A stretch of DNA of 64,000 nucleotides from Plutella xylostella (taxonomy: Eukaryota; Arthropoda; Insecta; Lepidoptera; Plutellidae), in assembly GCF_932276165.1 (NCBI RefSeq), contig NC_063998.1:6336501-6400500 (forward strand). The letters run 5' to 3'. Every line of letters begins with the position of its first letter. Within the stretch, counting starts at the first letter, position 1. The notes under the pieces were generated by a model. The model was given only the letters and a program-made list of their open reading frames with translations. It was not told the origin of the DNA and did not search any database. Both the position numbers and the translations under genes were made by a program. Below, piece by piece: positions 22,491 through 34,864 of this stretch.

Positions 22491-22727
22491 AAATAACTAG
22501 CTGTTCCCGCGAGCTTAGCTTCGCCTTAAAAAGATTTCCCGTGGGAATCCCGGGATAAAAAATAGCCTATGTTTTTTCTCAGGGTCTAGACCATATAGGT
22601 ATGTATACCAAATTTCCTTCAAATCCGTTCAGTAGTTTTGGCGTGAAAGAGTAACAGACTGACAGACAGACAGACAGGCACAGTTACTTTCGCATTTATA
22701 ATATTAGTTAGGATTAGGATAGTTAGG
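22491..22727 (+). mobile_element. Conserved lepidopteran retroposon 3' segment, copy 1
   Basis: Order of landmarks: TAACTAGCTGTTCCCGCGAG, CCCGTGGGAATCCCGGGATA, TAGCCTATGTT, TCCGTTCAGTAGTTTTGGCG, AAGAGTAACAGACTGACAGA and GTTACTTTCGCATTTATAAT. A minus-strand copy lies at 46003-46206. I recall this as one of the commonest dispersed sequences of moth and butterfly genomes, probably an RTE-type LINE 3' end or a SINE using it. That assignment is from memory and not certain. Confidence 0.75.
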
Positions 22728-23094
22728 ATAAATAAAGTAATCTTTTGCTGATCCTTCTAAGCTAAACCAAAATCAAACATGCACAATAGGTACCTATAAC
22801 CTAACAATGTTGTTCATTCGTTATCCGAGAGAACAATACAACGTTCAGTAAATCATATGCGTTAATTAATCGTTCCGACATACGCTGTCTGTATGTTTGC
22901 TCTGTTTTATTTTTTTCTGTTTACCATAGACTACAGACTACAGCTCAGATCAACTACAAATAGATTCGCAATCGCCGTGTGCACTATTCTCTTTCTCACT
23001 CAAACCATAGATGTTGCCGACATAAAAATAAAACCTAAATATGGGGAAATTTAACTTATCATAATAACAAAAACAAAACTTGAGTATATCGTCG
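22728..23094. other. Unassigned stretch
   Basis: No feature recognised between two mobile elements. Confidence 0.4.
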
Positions 23095-23096
23095 GT

Positions 23097-23271
23097 TGAT
23101 AGGAAAAAGACACTAAAGGCTAATTTTTCAATAGCCAGACAAAAGTTTTGCTGGGAAATAATTTTGATGCTGTTGCGTCTCAATGTTTCTCAATGTTTGT
23201 ATTACCCAGATAACATTTATCTGAATATTGAAAAATCAGCCTTAGTGAGTTTTTCCTGTCAACCGACGATA
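23097..23271. mobile_element. MITE with long terminal inverted repeats
   Basis: Ends ATCGTCGGTTGATAGGAAAA and, read in reverse from the right, ATCGTCGGTTGACAGGAAAA. The complementarity continues through CACTAA, GGCT and TTTTTCAAT to about 44 bp. TA or TATA borders both sides. No coding capacity; overlapping ORFs on both strands come from the symmetry. Confidence 0.85.
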
Positions 23272-23272
23272 T

Positions 23273-26200
23273 AAGAAAAAAAACTTTACTCATACTTATT
23301 TGATTTCAATATAATTATTTAATATACACAAACTGAGTGGATTGTATAATTCATTGTTCAATCCTCTTCAAAATGTGCCGAACACAATTTTTGTATGTTT
23401 CCTTGGTTCCCAATTTGTGCGACCGGTAATGTCTATCCATTTTCTTGATATATTTTTTTCTGTCGGAAACCTATGAAAGAGATAAATGGATGAGCATGAG
23501 CATTATAATCGTGGGCCAAATATGTGATGGGGTTTTTTTTAAAGGAAACACGTATTTCGTATCAATACAATAAACTTTATATTATACAGAAGAAATCACA
23601 CATGGAAGAAAAAAAAAGAAACGAACGTTTCCTCACAATGAGAGGCACCTCATTTGAAAGAGGAGAATGACTTCTACAAAATACAATCTTCACAAAAACC
23701 GAATTCGTGCGCCCCATTTGTAAACCCAACCCGAGTCCGTTACAATTTCTAGTATTTTCTTTGCATACTATAATATTTGTGGGTAAAATAAATTTTCAAT
23801 AACTTGCAACCCCATGTGATTTGTTATGATATGGTACCTCGTAATTTTTACTTAAAACTGATACTAAAAGACCTTACAGTATTAAAATTAGTATCGTTTT
23901 ATATTAAAATCGAGCCAATAGATAGTACTATGATGAATGTAAGCTTGTTAAACTTGATAGTATCTACTTACATGTGAAAATATATCTCATCCATCATTCC
24001 ATCGTGTTTTCGTTCAATATGCTCTGTACAACCGAACAAAATCCACCCACCCATGTCACACACTCGTTAAGTGATGATAATAGTCTAATAAACTTAATAA
24101 ACACCCACAAATCACTAGCAAATCAAAAATAAATAGCATTTAGAAAATTTTGTTGTAACTGTCAGCCTTTGTTTGGCACAGATTTTTCATTTGTTTCATT
24201 GTTTGGCACAGAGAACTGACGTAAACAGGCGCCACAGCAAAAAGGACAAAAAACATTTACAGCTTAACGTTTCTTTCTTACGCTTAATGTAGCTAAGCGT
24301 CTCTTTTTCGCAATGTCAGAACTGTCACGATTATACCCCTGTGGACTACAGAGAGCGCTTCCTTTTGCAGCCTTTGTTCCGTGCCTTAATTAGTGAAACC
24401 AGTGAACTCTGTTTTCACAGTTTCAATTCATTAAAAAAATAAAAACTCTCAGTCTTTGTTTCGGAAGTTTTCGTGACAGTCGCTAGTTGTGCTGTGTTGC
24501 TGCTTTTTGTGCTATCCATACCAGGAGGAAGGCATTGCTTTATAGATGTAGGTAATATTTGAGTTGCGCAGTTAGAGTACCTAAAGTAAGTTTACAGAAG
24601 GAACGATTGAAAACACACACTTTCATTTTAGAACAGTTAAAACACTATCTGATATGATTGTCTTATCTTTTAATTACGGTGGTACCTATACCCTAAGAGT
24701 GTTTATCACTAACACGCTTAGTAAAGAAAGGTAAGGTTACCTGAAACAAAATTGCCAAGAAAAATCATCTTATATTAATATACACACTTTTAGACACCGG
24801 ACTACTGTTTTGTATGCCCATTAATCTCTATAAATGCATCTCGCAACACTTTTAATTATAACTTTCATAGTCGTTGCAACGGTGATGATAAATGGGTTAA
24901 TTAAAGACTGTAAGGGCTACCGAGTAGTACCGGTATCCTTAAATAGCGATACTAGAAATATCTATAGCGTTTGGCGCGCTGTAGCAAATAAATCGCAGCT
25001 TAGTCCAATCGCATTCTGACATAAATAGCGCAGGCCGCCGCTTAGACGGACAAGGAAAGGGGTACCATGGATTTCTTTAATTAGTTGATATAATTATGTC
25101 ATTAGCCTTCTGCGAAAGCCATTCAAGATGCATAGGATCAATCCATCAATCCATGCATCAAGATACATGTATTATAGGATGAAATTAATACACTCTCAAT
25201 GTGTACCAAACCCTGAAATAACGTGTTTTTATAAGAAGGATGATATAAAATTAGATAAATACAAATAATTATGTTTACAGTGTAAATAAGGAAATTGTGT
25301 CAATATATAAATGTGCTGCATAAATAAATAAAACTTGCGTGGTATATTTTTCTTTACATTGTACTTGGCAGGCATTCTGCATCTATTTAGCTGACCACAA
25401 AATTTTAATTTCAATATAAGTACATAAACTAAGTTATACTCGTCAACTTCTCAGTGATTATCTCACGAGTATCAATCGAGAACCACCAGTGTCGCAGTGG
25501 GAGCGGCCCTCTCCATGGAGAGTTGATTAAGTGGACGGCGAGCCACTTCCTAGTACAAGGGCCGTCTGGAGACGTCTGCCAGATGCCGCAAACACTCTTT
25601 AATGACCGACTTTTCAATCTATAACTTACGATTGTAGGCTTTGCTAATTGTTTTGTCTAGGTATGGTACGGTGCCAAATTGTTTATATTTGTACTTAAGT
25701 ATAACAAAATATTATATAATTTTCCTTAAATGTAAGTAGGTACCGAATAATAAAAAATATTATTGCCTACTTTAATACTTATAAGAAACACTAAATATAA
25801 TCATAATAGATTTAAATTTAAATGATAAATTAAAACTTTGCTTTAACTTTATAACCTACGCCTGAATTAAGCCCTTGATATATTGAATGATAATCGCTTA
25901 AATTATTCGCTTTATTGGTAGATTTCAATTATATTCATTACTTATCATGAAAATCACAATTGGTTATAATAATTAACCACTTATGTGATATAATTATGAT
26001 ATTTGCATCAATAGAGGACGAAAGCAACCACAGCTTTTCCACCGCTGAACTATGTAATACATCATATACCTATGTACCTACCTTACATTAAACAGGAACA
26101 GTTGGGTTAGTTGGATAAACATAGTCTTTTTCTATTATTCGTGATAATCGTGACGAAATATTACAAAATCCCCTTACCTAAATCATCTATTAGTTAGACT

Positions 26201-26670
26201 ACCTATTATCAAAGATGGAACCATACCTTACGAAGATCATCCATTCTACGCAAAGCGCGACGTTTACTGACGACTGAAATGTGCCATCATATGTTACGAG
26301 TACGACAGACCTTCGGGATCCTGCGAAACTAACCAAGCCGAAATATACCTTATACAGATGAAATCAAAAATGGTTTAGCATTGACGGGGAACTGGTCTAG
26401 TAGGCCACGGCTACTGGCTGAGGAAGTATCAATTTTCGATCGTACCGGGCGGCGGGCGTGCGACGGTTAAAACAGAACTACAAACTAAGTGCAGTTGGCT
26501 AACAAGCCGGCCATATGTCACGTGCAGCCAAGTTGCCGAGGTGTAATTTTACTGCAATTAGCTGCATCACTTGATAAATGTATAGTAGGAGGAAGGGACT
26601 GAGTTATTGAGGGATAATAAGTGTAGCCTAGAACAGCTAAAAACTTCGATTGGAGTATTCAAATCTTAAT
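23273..26670. other. Mostly unassigned, with small GC-richer patches
   Basis: No gene is supported. A short hairpin ACGCTTA...TAAGCGT lies at about 24280-24300. A GC-rich patch at 25455-25600 differs in composition from its surroundings but has no recognisable protein. GC-rich words near 26440-26550 could be untranslated exon or promoter. A 61-codon frame at 24834 with a hydrophobic start has no other support. Confidence 0.4.
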
Positions 26671-26975
26671 GCCTAGTTTCACCATAGTCTGTTAGATCAT
26701 TATGTTACAATTAGGGTCTGTTTCACAATGTCTGGTTAGTGGCTACCTGACGGATAAAATACATGCTGTCACTCTCTGTTATTATTTTTTAGACAGTGAC
26801 AGCATGTATTTTATCCGACAGGTAGCGACTAACCTTACCTTAAAGACATTGTGAAACAGTGGCTTAATGTCATAAATTATAGTATACGTAATCTCCATAT
26901 TAAATTCTAGACAGATGTGTCGAAAGTCAACAATTAATCCCTTGTTATGATCTAACAGAGTATAAGAAACTGTGA
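26671..26975. mobile_element. PIF/Harbinger-type MITE, split by a nested MITE
   Basis: The outer parts, 26671-26713 and 26864-26975, match the reverse complement of the MITE at 48718-48901 in order: CCTAGTTTCACCATAGTCTG, TTAGATCATTA, then after the interruption CAGATGTGTCGAAAGTCAAC, TTGTTATGATCTAACAGAGT and a decayed end. The separation of the two halves is explained by the insertion at 26714-26863. The right terminus is degenerate, so this copy is the older. Confidence 0.8.
26714..26863. mobile_element. Nested MITE with TTA target duplication
   Basis: Terminal repeats GG(G)TCTGTTTCACAATGTC and its complement enclose a near-palindrome. GTTAGTGGCTACCTGACGGA and TAAAATACATGCTGTCACT pair with their complements around ATTATTTTTT. 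TTA is duplicated at 26711-26713 and 26864-26866, the 3-bp TWA duplication expected of PIF/Harbinger elements. It sits inside an older MITE. Confidence 0.85.
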
Positions 26976-27229
26976 CAAAAAGTATTTCAGGTGTCGTGAA
27001 ACTTTTTGTTATGTTGCATTATCCATATCCAAATGATCATCATTTACGTATCCATATGACGCATCGAATCAATCATATTGGTCAGACCCACACAACGATA
27101 TCCCTTTTGCAATTCCAATAAAACCATAAACGCAATATTTTCTCTAAACTGTTATTCTACCACTCGAAAAATGGACAGACAAAACACCAATCCCTGAATA
27201 AACAAAAATGGTCATAAATATTTCATCGG

Positions 27230-27870
27230 ATTGTGGTATGGGCGAGCGGGCGGGGTGGCGACCGCAATAGTCGATGCGGCTGGGCGCCTACTCCGGCTGT
27301 TCGCTACTCGACACTCAAACAGTTACCTGAGTCCTGACATAAATTCCCGATTGGATATAGGTGTTTCCGAGGTTGTGACGCGCCGTGTTGGGAAGTAGTT
27401 GTGGATTAGTGTGGCCGCTCGATAGGTTAATATAGATTTATCTATCAATAGTTGTCAAAAATACCATAGAGTATCGGTCGATTGCCAGTCAATCGATAGT
27501 ATCGGTATTATTAGTCAACAACATACTATTGATACTACAGTATCTGTTCACTAATAAACTATCGATAGTATTGATAATGTATCACTTCGTAGTATACTAT
27601 ATGTAGATGCCATAAAAAGTATAATATCTATATAGTATTGAATAGATAGTAGATCCGCCCTTCACAAGTTTCGTACCGGCTCTCGCTCATGCGGTAGCGG
27701 CATGGAGGGTTCACATTTATTCGGTCGCGTGCCGGCGCGGACACACGCAGGGTCCACTGATCCGGACACTGAATGGCGCTGGAAATCTGCCTGTAATTGT
27801 GTCGTAGCGGATGAGTAGTGGCTGTGCATTGGGCAGACGTAGAGATCGAGAGCGTAGGTACGTATAGGGT
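27230..27870. promoter_or_regulatory. CpG-rich islands flanking a CGATA-motif cluster
   Basis: Two GC-richer blocks (27240-27420 and 27650-27860) surround an AT-rich stretch carrying palindromic ATCGATA at 27492-27498 and 27561-27567 and CGATA at 27420, with many diverged copies. ATCGATA is the core bound by DREF and BEAF-32 in flies. A GTACGT donor-like word on the plus strand at about 27859 could end a noncoding exon. This looks like a promoter or boundary, but a decayed simple repeat would explain the motifs too. The 84-codon minus-strand frame here is not called. Confidence 0.25.
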
Positions 27871-28179
27871 TGACAATTGCAAATTTCAGGAAAAAAAAAT
27901 TTATTGATGTTTGTAATGTATCGAGCTTAGGTTTTTCAAGAGGTATGTATAAAGTGTGTATAAAGCTTTCAAATAAGATACTATCATACTAAAACACAAT
28001 GCAAATATGCAAATAATGCTGAAATGTTGTTACTTAATAGTAATACCTAAAAACTATTGATGTACTACCTAATAACTAAATTATTTATATGTATAAAGAA
28101 ATACCTAACTATCAGTGCTTCTACTTTATGAATAAAATTATATAACTACCTACTTTAGCTAGTCTATGTTATATTGTAT

Positions 28180-28294
28180 AAGTAACTTAATTATACCTAG
28201 TGCATAATTACCAATTACCTATACCTATGTAAATGACTTGTAATATTATTTAAGTTATTACCAATAAATGATTGAATTGAATTGAATTGAATTG
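28180..28294 (+). mobile_element. Retroelement 3' tail with (ATTGA)n
   Basis: AATAAATGATTGAATTGAAT with further ATTGA units ends a stretch rich in TACCTA. The AATAAA signal followed by a pentanucleotide tail matches other LINE/SINE 3' ends, for example AATAAATGATTTC(TTTC)n on the minus strand at 38298. No ORF remains and the 5' limit is a guess. Confidence 0.5.
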
Positions 28295-29078
28295 GTACGA
28301 AAGTACGTGCGAACACATTTATTTGATTCAGTTATTTACCTTGCAAACGTAAACGTTTCGTTTTATATTGAAAGCCAGAATTAAATTACATTCGGAAAGT
28401 CGCCTAAAAATACACTAAACATATGACGAAGCTGACTTCTGCCCGTTTTCAGTTAGAATTTCAGGTGAAACAATGCACGTAGGTCCCAGGCGGTACATCC
28501 GGCGTGCATATGAGACAAGTCAGTAACAAATGGGACAGCACAGGTGTGCTTAAGCGTAATAGAGATAGATAAATGCTATTTAATTGTGAAACTACGTATT
28601 TGTATGAGAGAAAAAGTGCTACTTCTGGTTTTGCAGCAACGTTAATGTTGACTTTATTATTATTCGTCTAAATTATTATAAGTAATTATACATATCTACG
28701 CTAAATATCTGAGATATAAAGTTAACGCAAAAAATTTATATGTAAGGAAAACTAATTTAAATTTGGAACAGCTGCATTTTGCGAACGACGCGACGGCCAC
28801 GCGACAACGGTCATCAAAGTTTGCCGCGGCATATAATTACTGTGTCTGCTATAACATTAAACTAGCCCAGTCATATTAACTGTTATTAGCGGAACACCAT
28901 ACGGCACCACTCACAATACCTACCATAGCGGCAATTAATTGCTCCTCTTTTTGTTACTTACACATAACTGTATTAACCTTATGACCTCCATAAGTAGATG
29001 AAAGTGTGAAAGACATTGCAATAACATGAATATTTCAAATGTTTTTTTTTTAATTTAACACCAATAAGTCCTACTAAC
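28295..29078. other. Probable intron or intergenic DNA downstream of the 29 kb exon
   Basis: On the minus strand this follows the donor at 29078. No further exon was recognised in it. Confidence 0.4.
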
Positions 29079-29531
29079 CTTTTTATAGCCAGCCAGTCTC
29101 AAGGAGCGCTGCAGTCGCGCCGCCCGGCTGCAGGACAGGTACACCACGGGCACCGCCTCCTCTCCCTCACACTCAATATCGAAGTCGTTCAGAAACTTAT
29201 AATTCCCGAACCTCGCCGCCTCACTCTGCACCCCACTGTCCCGCCAATCAGCTGTCTTCAAATCCCTCGGAATAAAAAGCGGATTCTCGTAGCAGCGGGG
29301 AAGTTTCCCCGACTCATTCTCACTGTCCACCTCCTCAAAACGATCCTTCGGATCGTACGCGGAATCGATATCGCTCTCGTCGTCCGGAAACGTTATGAGA
29401 TAATTGTCATTGATGCACTGTTCATCGCCGCTCGCCAGCGCGTCATCGATCAGTATCGAAGGCAGGTGCGAGTCTGAAGAGGTGGTGTATGCGCTCCATC
29501 TTAATCCGTTCGTCAACTGTCCACACTCCAT
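29079..29531 (-). CDS. First coding exon (151 codons) of an unrecognised gene
   Basis: The ATG at 29531 lies in CAAAATGG, a good insect start context. A TAA lies in the same frame a short way upstream, so this start is chosen. The frame stays open for 151 codons to AAAAAG, directly followed by GTTAGT, a splice donor at 29078-29073. Reading on would give only seven more residues. The exon ends in phase 0 and is clearly GC-richer than its flanks. The product has no signal peptide or membrane segment. Residues 49-75 are strongly acidic (DDESDID, EEVDSENES), residues 79-90 read RCYENPLFIPRD, and residues 134-151 are basic (CSRAARLQRSLRLAGYKK). The family is not recognised. The rest of the gene must lie at lower coordinates. 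Confidence 0.75.
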
Positions 29532-30780
29532 TTTGGCGTAGAGTTCACTTGATGTACAATTCGTGGATTATTCTCGGGGAATGTTTGTGTTGGATCGCGT
29601 CAGTGTGGGCGGTGCACGGATCTCATTTCAATCGGCAATCTGTTGTTTGTCATGTGATTATTTACGATGACCGAATGATTCTGTTCGTAATTAAAATAAA
29701 AGTCTCAAATGATTTCAAAACGTTCGTATTTTGTCTGCCTTATTAATCAAAAAATTCTAATCACTATAAACTAAAGTCGAGGCCTATGCAATCGTATGCG
29801 GAAACCTTTAACCTTTCCGCCTAGTAGTGTAAATAGCCCGAGTCCTTCCCGGTAGCTACCGCTATGGGTGAGCGAAGCAATTTGTACTTGCTGTAAATAA
29901 ATCAAGCGACAGACACAAAAAGTCGAATGTCACGAAGTCTTGCCGAGTCGAAAGTCAATGTACTCTAGAGCCGCGTCTGTCCAGTCCTGATGAGGAACAT
30001 TATTATATAACGCATGATATCCTTGTAGCCTCTAAGCCGATTGCGGTAAGAGACAAAATGTAATGGACTGGACACTCATTTCACGAATAAGGATCTGTAA
30101 TCGGATTACTGTATACGGAAATAATTACGGTCTAATATTCTTTTCAAGGCTATTATTTATACCCAATTTGTATATTGGTCCGTAAGGTACATAAGGCTGA
30201 CATGATGTTTAAGACTTTATAGGATGCAAACAAAATAAGTAGGTACTTACATTAATTATGAAAAACATCAATACCTTACAATATTAATTTTAAATATAAA
30301 AGCTATGAACAGTGTTTTGTTTATTATTTTAACAAATTACTGACATACGAGTAACTGTTATGGTAACTATTGATATTTATTATGATTAATTCAACTGATA
30401 ACAATTGAAATGAGAACCGTTTCTTTACAAGCCGCCTATTTACATTCACCATAGATACTTTATTTACCTCCTCAATAGAATCTTTCAAAATACACAATCT
30501 AGGACACTGAACTACCACATAATTACAGCGTAACTATCACCATTAATTTTAATCACTATGTAAATTGCATTAAGTTCCACACAGTGTTATTTAATAATGA
30601 CCCGTGTAGAATTCACTGATAGTTTGAAACGTCTGAGGACGCGCCCGCGCAGGTTCGCAACGAATTCAGACTGTTCTAAAATTGAAACGAAGTGGCTTTA
30701 ATAACATTGCGTATATTTTCACGTTTTCCGCCATGTTGACAGTTTGGACGGTGCGCGCGCGCTTCAATGAATGCTGTGTT
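29532..30780 (-). promoter_or_regulatory. 5' flank of the 29 kb exon, with a CpG-rich patch
   Basis: Upstream on the minus strand. The patch at about 30630-30775 contains GCGCCCGCGC and GTGCGCGCGCGC in AT-rich surroundings, which would fit a transcription start about 1.1 kb from the ATG. No TATA box or splice acceptor is convincing, so the extent of the 5' untranslated region is unknown. Confidence 0.25.
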
Positions 30781-31044
30781 GATATTATGACTTCAGGTTC
30801 AGACCTTTGATGATACTTTATTATGGTCGTCTTCGCCTCGCTGTAATACGTAGAAATTGGATCGGGTTATTTTTAACATTTTAATGTTTCGGTCATATTC
30901 TTACAAATTGTATATTTTCATTAATTCATTAAATATTGCGCTGCGGCAGTATATTTTTATATGAAAACAACTAAGTTTAATTATTACTTTTATAAGACAC
31001 TTATAGAAGGGAGAATTCAAGCCAATAACATCACAGTTTGAAAA

Positions 31045-31172
31045 CATAAAGACATGGACCGGATCAAAGGACATTGCCACACTCAAGAGAATGGCACAAA
31101 ATAGAAAATTATTTTGCATGATGATCGCCGACATCCGTTAGGATATGGCAACAAAAGAAGAAGAAGACACTT
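31045..31172 (+). pseudogene. LINE endonuclease/reverse transcriptase ORF end, (GAA)n tail
   Basis: One frame reads WTGSKDIATLKRMAQNRKLF and then ADIR, a stop, and MATKEEEE-like codons from GCAACAAAAGAAGAAGAAG. This resembles the C-terminal end of a common insect LINE polyprotein (..LKRMAQDR..F..MVADI..), recalled from memory. Only about 40 codons survive, with one stop. Confidence 0.5.
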
Positions 31173-31599
31173 TTATTTACTAGTATTAACCCTTCTATAA
31201 ACCCAACAGTAACATGCTATTTCTACTTCACGTTGCACCTAATAAATGTGTAATTTCGATAACGCTTCACGAAATAAAACGCACTTCTACCAACGTGACC
31301 AGACTGAAAACGTCCAAGTGTGCACTCTACGTGTAATGTAATAAGAATGAAGGTGATGCAAAATGTCGGTTGTTTAGTCGGCCGACCTTGCCCGTCGTCG
31401 GTCAGTGTCAGACGGGATACTGTTGATGCCAATTTCAATTTTATAACTCTGTCTGAGTACTGATATCATCGATTTCATTCTAACTGCCAATTTCTCTTCA
31501 TTTAGAAAGGGAGAAAGATATGGCTAGGATCAGTTTTTGAAAGTTATTCAGTATTGAAGTGATTTTGAAATAAGTCCTCTTTTATGAAAATCACAGTCC

Positions 31600-31817
31600 C
31601 CGGATTACCTCAGCCAGCCACAAGCCACTACCGATCTGTCTTCAATCCAAGGACGATCCAGCAGGAGGTGTCATTTACTATACATATTTTATTTTCCATA
31701 AGTTCGTTCATATTCGAGAAGTCAAATATCGCAGCTATTAAATTTGGGGAGAGCGCTCTCTAGGTCCAGCAGTGGAAGATTACTACTGGTCCTGATAATA
31801 ATAATATGATGATGAAA
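31600..31817 (+). mobile_element. LINE 3' end with ATAATAATATGATGATGA tail
   Basis: CTAGGTCCAGCAGTGGAAGA followed by a triplet tail is close to the CAGCAGTGGAC...GATGATGATGA 3' ends I know from lepidopteran LINEs. No intact frame remains, and the 5' limit is uncertain. Confidence 0.5.
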
Positions 31818-34643
31818 TTATGTATTAGAAGCCAGCGGCGCAAGAAATACATACAATCAGATGGAAAATTCCAGAGACTATATTGATATCTAAAAAAGCT
31901 GGATATTTTCCGATGTCCTCACCAAATGTAAATTTTCACAATACTGTAAATATTGCATAGATTTTCTCTACAGAAGAAGAGTCTGAAAGCAAACCGTACT
32001 TAACCGTAAGTACTTAATAAAGTTTATAGCAGATAACCAACGAAGTATTGCAGATAGCTAACTGTTTAATTGAACAGTACGGCCTGTTGACCCGCTGCCA
32101 GCCGCCGCACATCTGCATCGAATAAACTATAACATCTGCATCCACGTCTTTTCGTCTGTGAATTTTCTTAGAGAAAACTTTTTCAGTTCACGAAACTTCC
32201 TTTGTGCTTTGCGTCACGGCTGTGGATTATTTAAATGCGCTAACGTCATTGCCAAGAAAAAGGCGCGAGTATTTTTAATAATGCCGGACTTTTCCTTTTT
32301 GGTGGTAGCGAGCATACTTCCTCGAGCATTTTTTATAGTTGTGAGAGTTTCAGCTGTGTTGTTACCGAAAATCTACGGTAGTAACATATGGGTTGCATAT
32401 TATTATTGTTATTATGTAGAGTATAAATAATATGCAAACATGAACAAAGATTAACCACTACATCAATGCAGCATTGGCCCACAACCTACAAATCAAATCC
32501 ATCTACACTAAAAAGACTAACAAAAATGGAAACAAACATATCTACATATGCATAAACCACCAATCCTCAAGTTTTTCCTCCACGCTTACTGTTCGCGCCT
32601 GAACAAATATTCCGTTAGTAGTCGTGTACATAGAACCTCGCCACACATCACATTATGTAGGGATGTGAGATAATGTTATTTGTATCGGGAAATCGGATAA
32701 AAGCTTCGTGGCGGTTTTTAACAGCTCGAAGTAGTGTTCAGAAGCCGGGACATAAGAAATAAACATCCCCATTTATGCTAAAAATCATTGACAGGTTCTA
32801 AGCTTAAAGACTATTACCAAAACTTAACGGAATTGCCTTCAGTATTTACTTTTAGTGGCCTAACTTCATCGCATATACTACCAGTGTACCTATCGCGAAC
32901 TTAAACATACAATGTATTCAACTTGACACTTAATTACTACGTAAACGTTGCTTCGTTTTGACTTCGCGATCACCCCACTGCTTCAGTCCATCGTACCAAG
33001 ACTACCAAGTATGTATGTTTCACAGAGCCACTCAACTCTAAGTGAAACAATTAACCTGAACTTGCCTTCGGAGACGGCATAATACTTAGTCTCCTCACCT
33101 ACACTACCCATCTTAGCCAACTTCCCAACATAATTCACAGACCCGAAACATATGCTGAAAGTGTCTCCAACTCTATCTAATTAAACCTGTGGGTCCCAAA
33201 CGGAACTTACTACTTCATACATAAGTGCTATAATATCCATAGATTTAAGTACAATGGATAGAGAAGATGATAATATCAGAGACACGACATGTTAAGAAAT
33301 ACAATTCGTTGTGAAACATCTCAGTATACCAGCTGAGAAGCAATCGATTTTGAACTTTATCACCTGAGTTGTCGGGATTCAATTCAATAATTCTTGGCAG
33401 ATATTATGATGTCAATATTGCATAGAATAGGATTAAATTCAGCGATATTGTGACATCTGTGATTCGATTTATTGGATACGTTCGTATAGTGTTCAAATAC
33501 GAAGGATCGTACCGATACATACCTTAGTTAAGGATGCGAATTATTCAAAGTTAGGAGCATAACCGGGACCTTCTGAATAGCAGTCAGGTTGACTAACTAC
33601 TACACCATTCGGTCTTCAGTATGTGAACAAAAGACCACCAATGACCTATTTTTCCGACACTGAAGAGCATTATTACATTTTATGTGTATTCAGCAGTAAA
33701 ACAGATTCATAACCTCCATAATAATTTTAAGTAGCAACCTATTATGCATGTAGCTTCGCGTGACCCTCTCAATCAATAAATCAAAATTAGCATAGCAACT
33801 CCAGCTTCCAGACGGTAGCAGTTTTGAAATTAGCAAGGTTACATTCCAACAGCCACAATAAAACTAACTTACAACCTACCACCCTTACACCGTCGGAATA
33901 AAGTTAGTTTTCTATCGACTAAATTGGAAATAAAACTTTCCAGGATGGCTGCCATCCCCCGACACGCAATATGAAACCACACGCAAATATAAGCTTTCAC
34001 ACGCCACAAAATTTAGGTTTTTTTCTTTTTCTTTTTATTGCTTTTTCTATCAATTTCGCTGCTGGAATAAAAACATTTTATGGGAAGATTCTGATTTCAT
34101 CGTAACATAATAACATATCTAAGGTACAATTTCCTGTTGAAAGTTGTCAACTTTCGTAAAAAAGAAAAGTAAAGAATTCAACTTCTGATGGATTTGTTAT
34201 GCAATTCTGCTCTTCCTCGCTAGATTGAAATCTTTCATGATCTGTACTAGAATTGGGTGATCTATTAACAAGATCTACTTTTAGGTATTTATGAAGCAGG
34301 CATAGGCCCTGAAAATAACATATTCACAGAATCATTAGCTTATGCGACACAGAAGCACAAAGCTAAGCTCCAACACACACACTCACTCACATCATCAATC
34401 AATCATAATGTAAACGGCCACTCGACCTGAGCTCTCATTCTGCTAAGGCAGTGAAGTAAGCCTTCGGACTGTCATCGAGATGGACCCCGCTTTTTCAGTA
34501 TTGTAAGCTGTATAGAATTTATAGCCAGTAAATGATTTTGATAGACCTAACGAATGGCAAAAACCCCTGACATTCAACATGAGTTGCATAAATTTTGAAC
34601 GGCCAAGTCGATTTTGTTAAATATTATGTATACTCAGAAAGAA
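31818..34643. other. Mostly unassigned stretch
   Basis: Only the SINE fragment at 33561 was recognised. The 90-codon frame at 32158-32430 is hydrophobic but without context. Simple T-rich and GA-rich runs occur near 34020-34050. Confidence 0.4.
33561..33613 (-). mobile_element. SINE family A head fragment
   Basis: Minus strand: ACCGAATGGTGTAGTAGTTA, a spacer and GGTCCCGGTTATG. This matches the A box to B box part of the SINE at 5325-5589. Everything after the head is missing. Confidence 0.65.
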
Positions 34644-34864
34644 CACTCGGCCAGGGGCGTATTTACCCTAGGGCTAAAAGGGCTACAGCCCGGGGCGGCA
34701 GGCGGCGAAGGGCGGCCCAGGCGCGGCCGACCGGCCGCCCTTGGGCTTTAGGTAGGAGGATTAAAAAAGTACAGAACAATATTTTAGGACGTAAGCCTAC
34801 CTACCTAGTACCTAGAACGGCCATCTTTCCACATGCTGATTTCATGTCTTAAGAAATTTGATTT

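Noticed and set aside
24834..25019. Small secreted-peptide-like frame with hydrophobic start
   Set aside because: No promoter, no cysteine pattern, no homology recognised. Random AT-rich frames often look hydrophobic.
25429..25617. GC-rich minus-strand frame of 62 codons
   Set aside because: Composition stands out, but no recognised domain, and the GTAAGT at 25622 lies on the wrong side for an exon.
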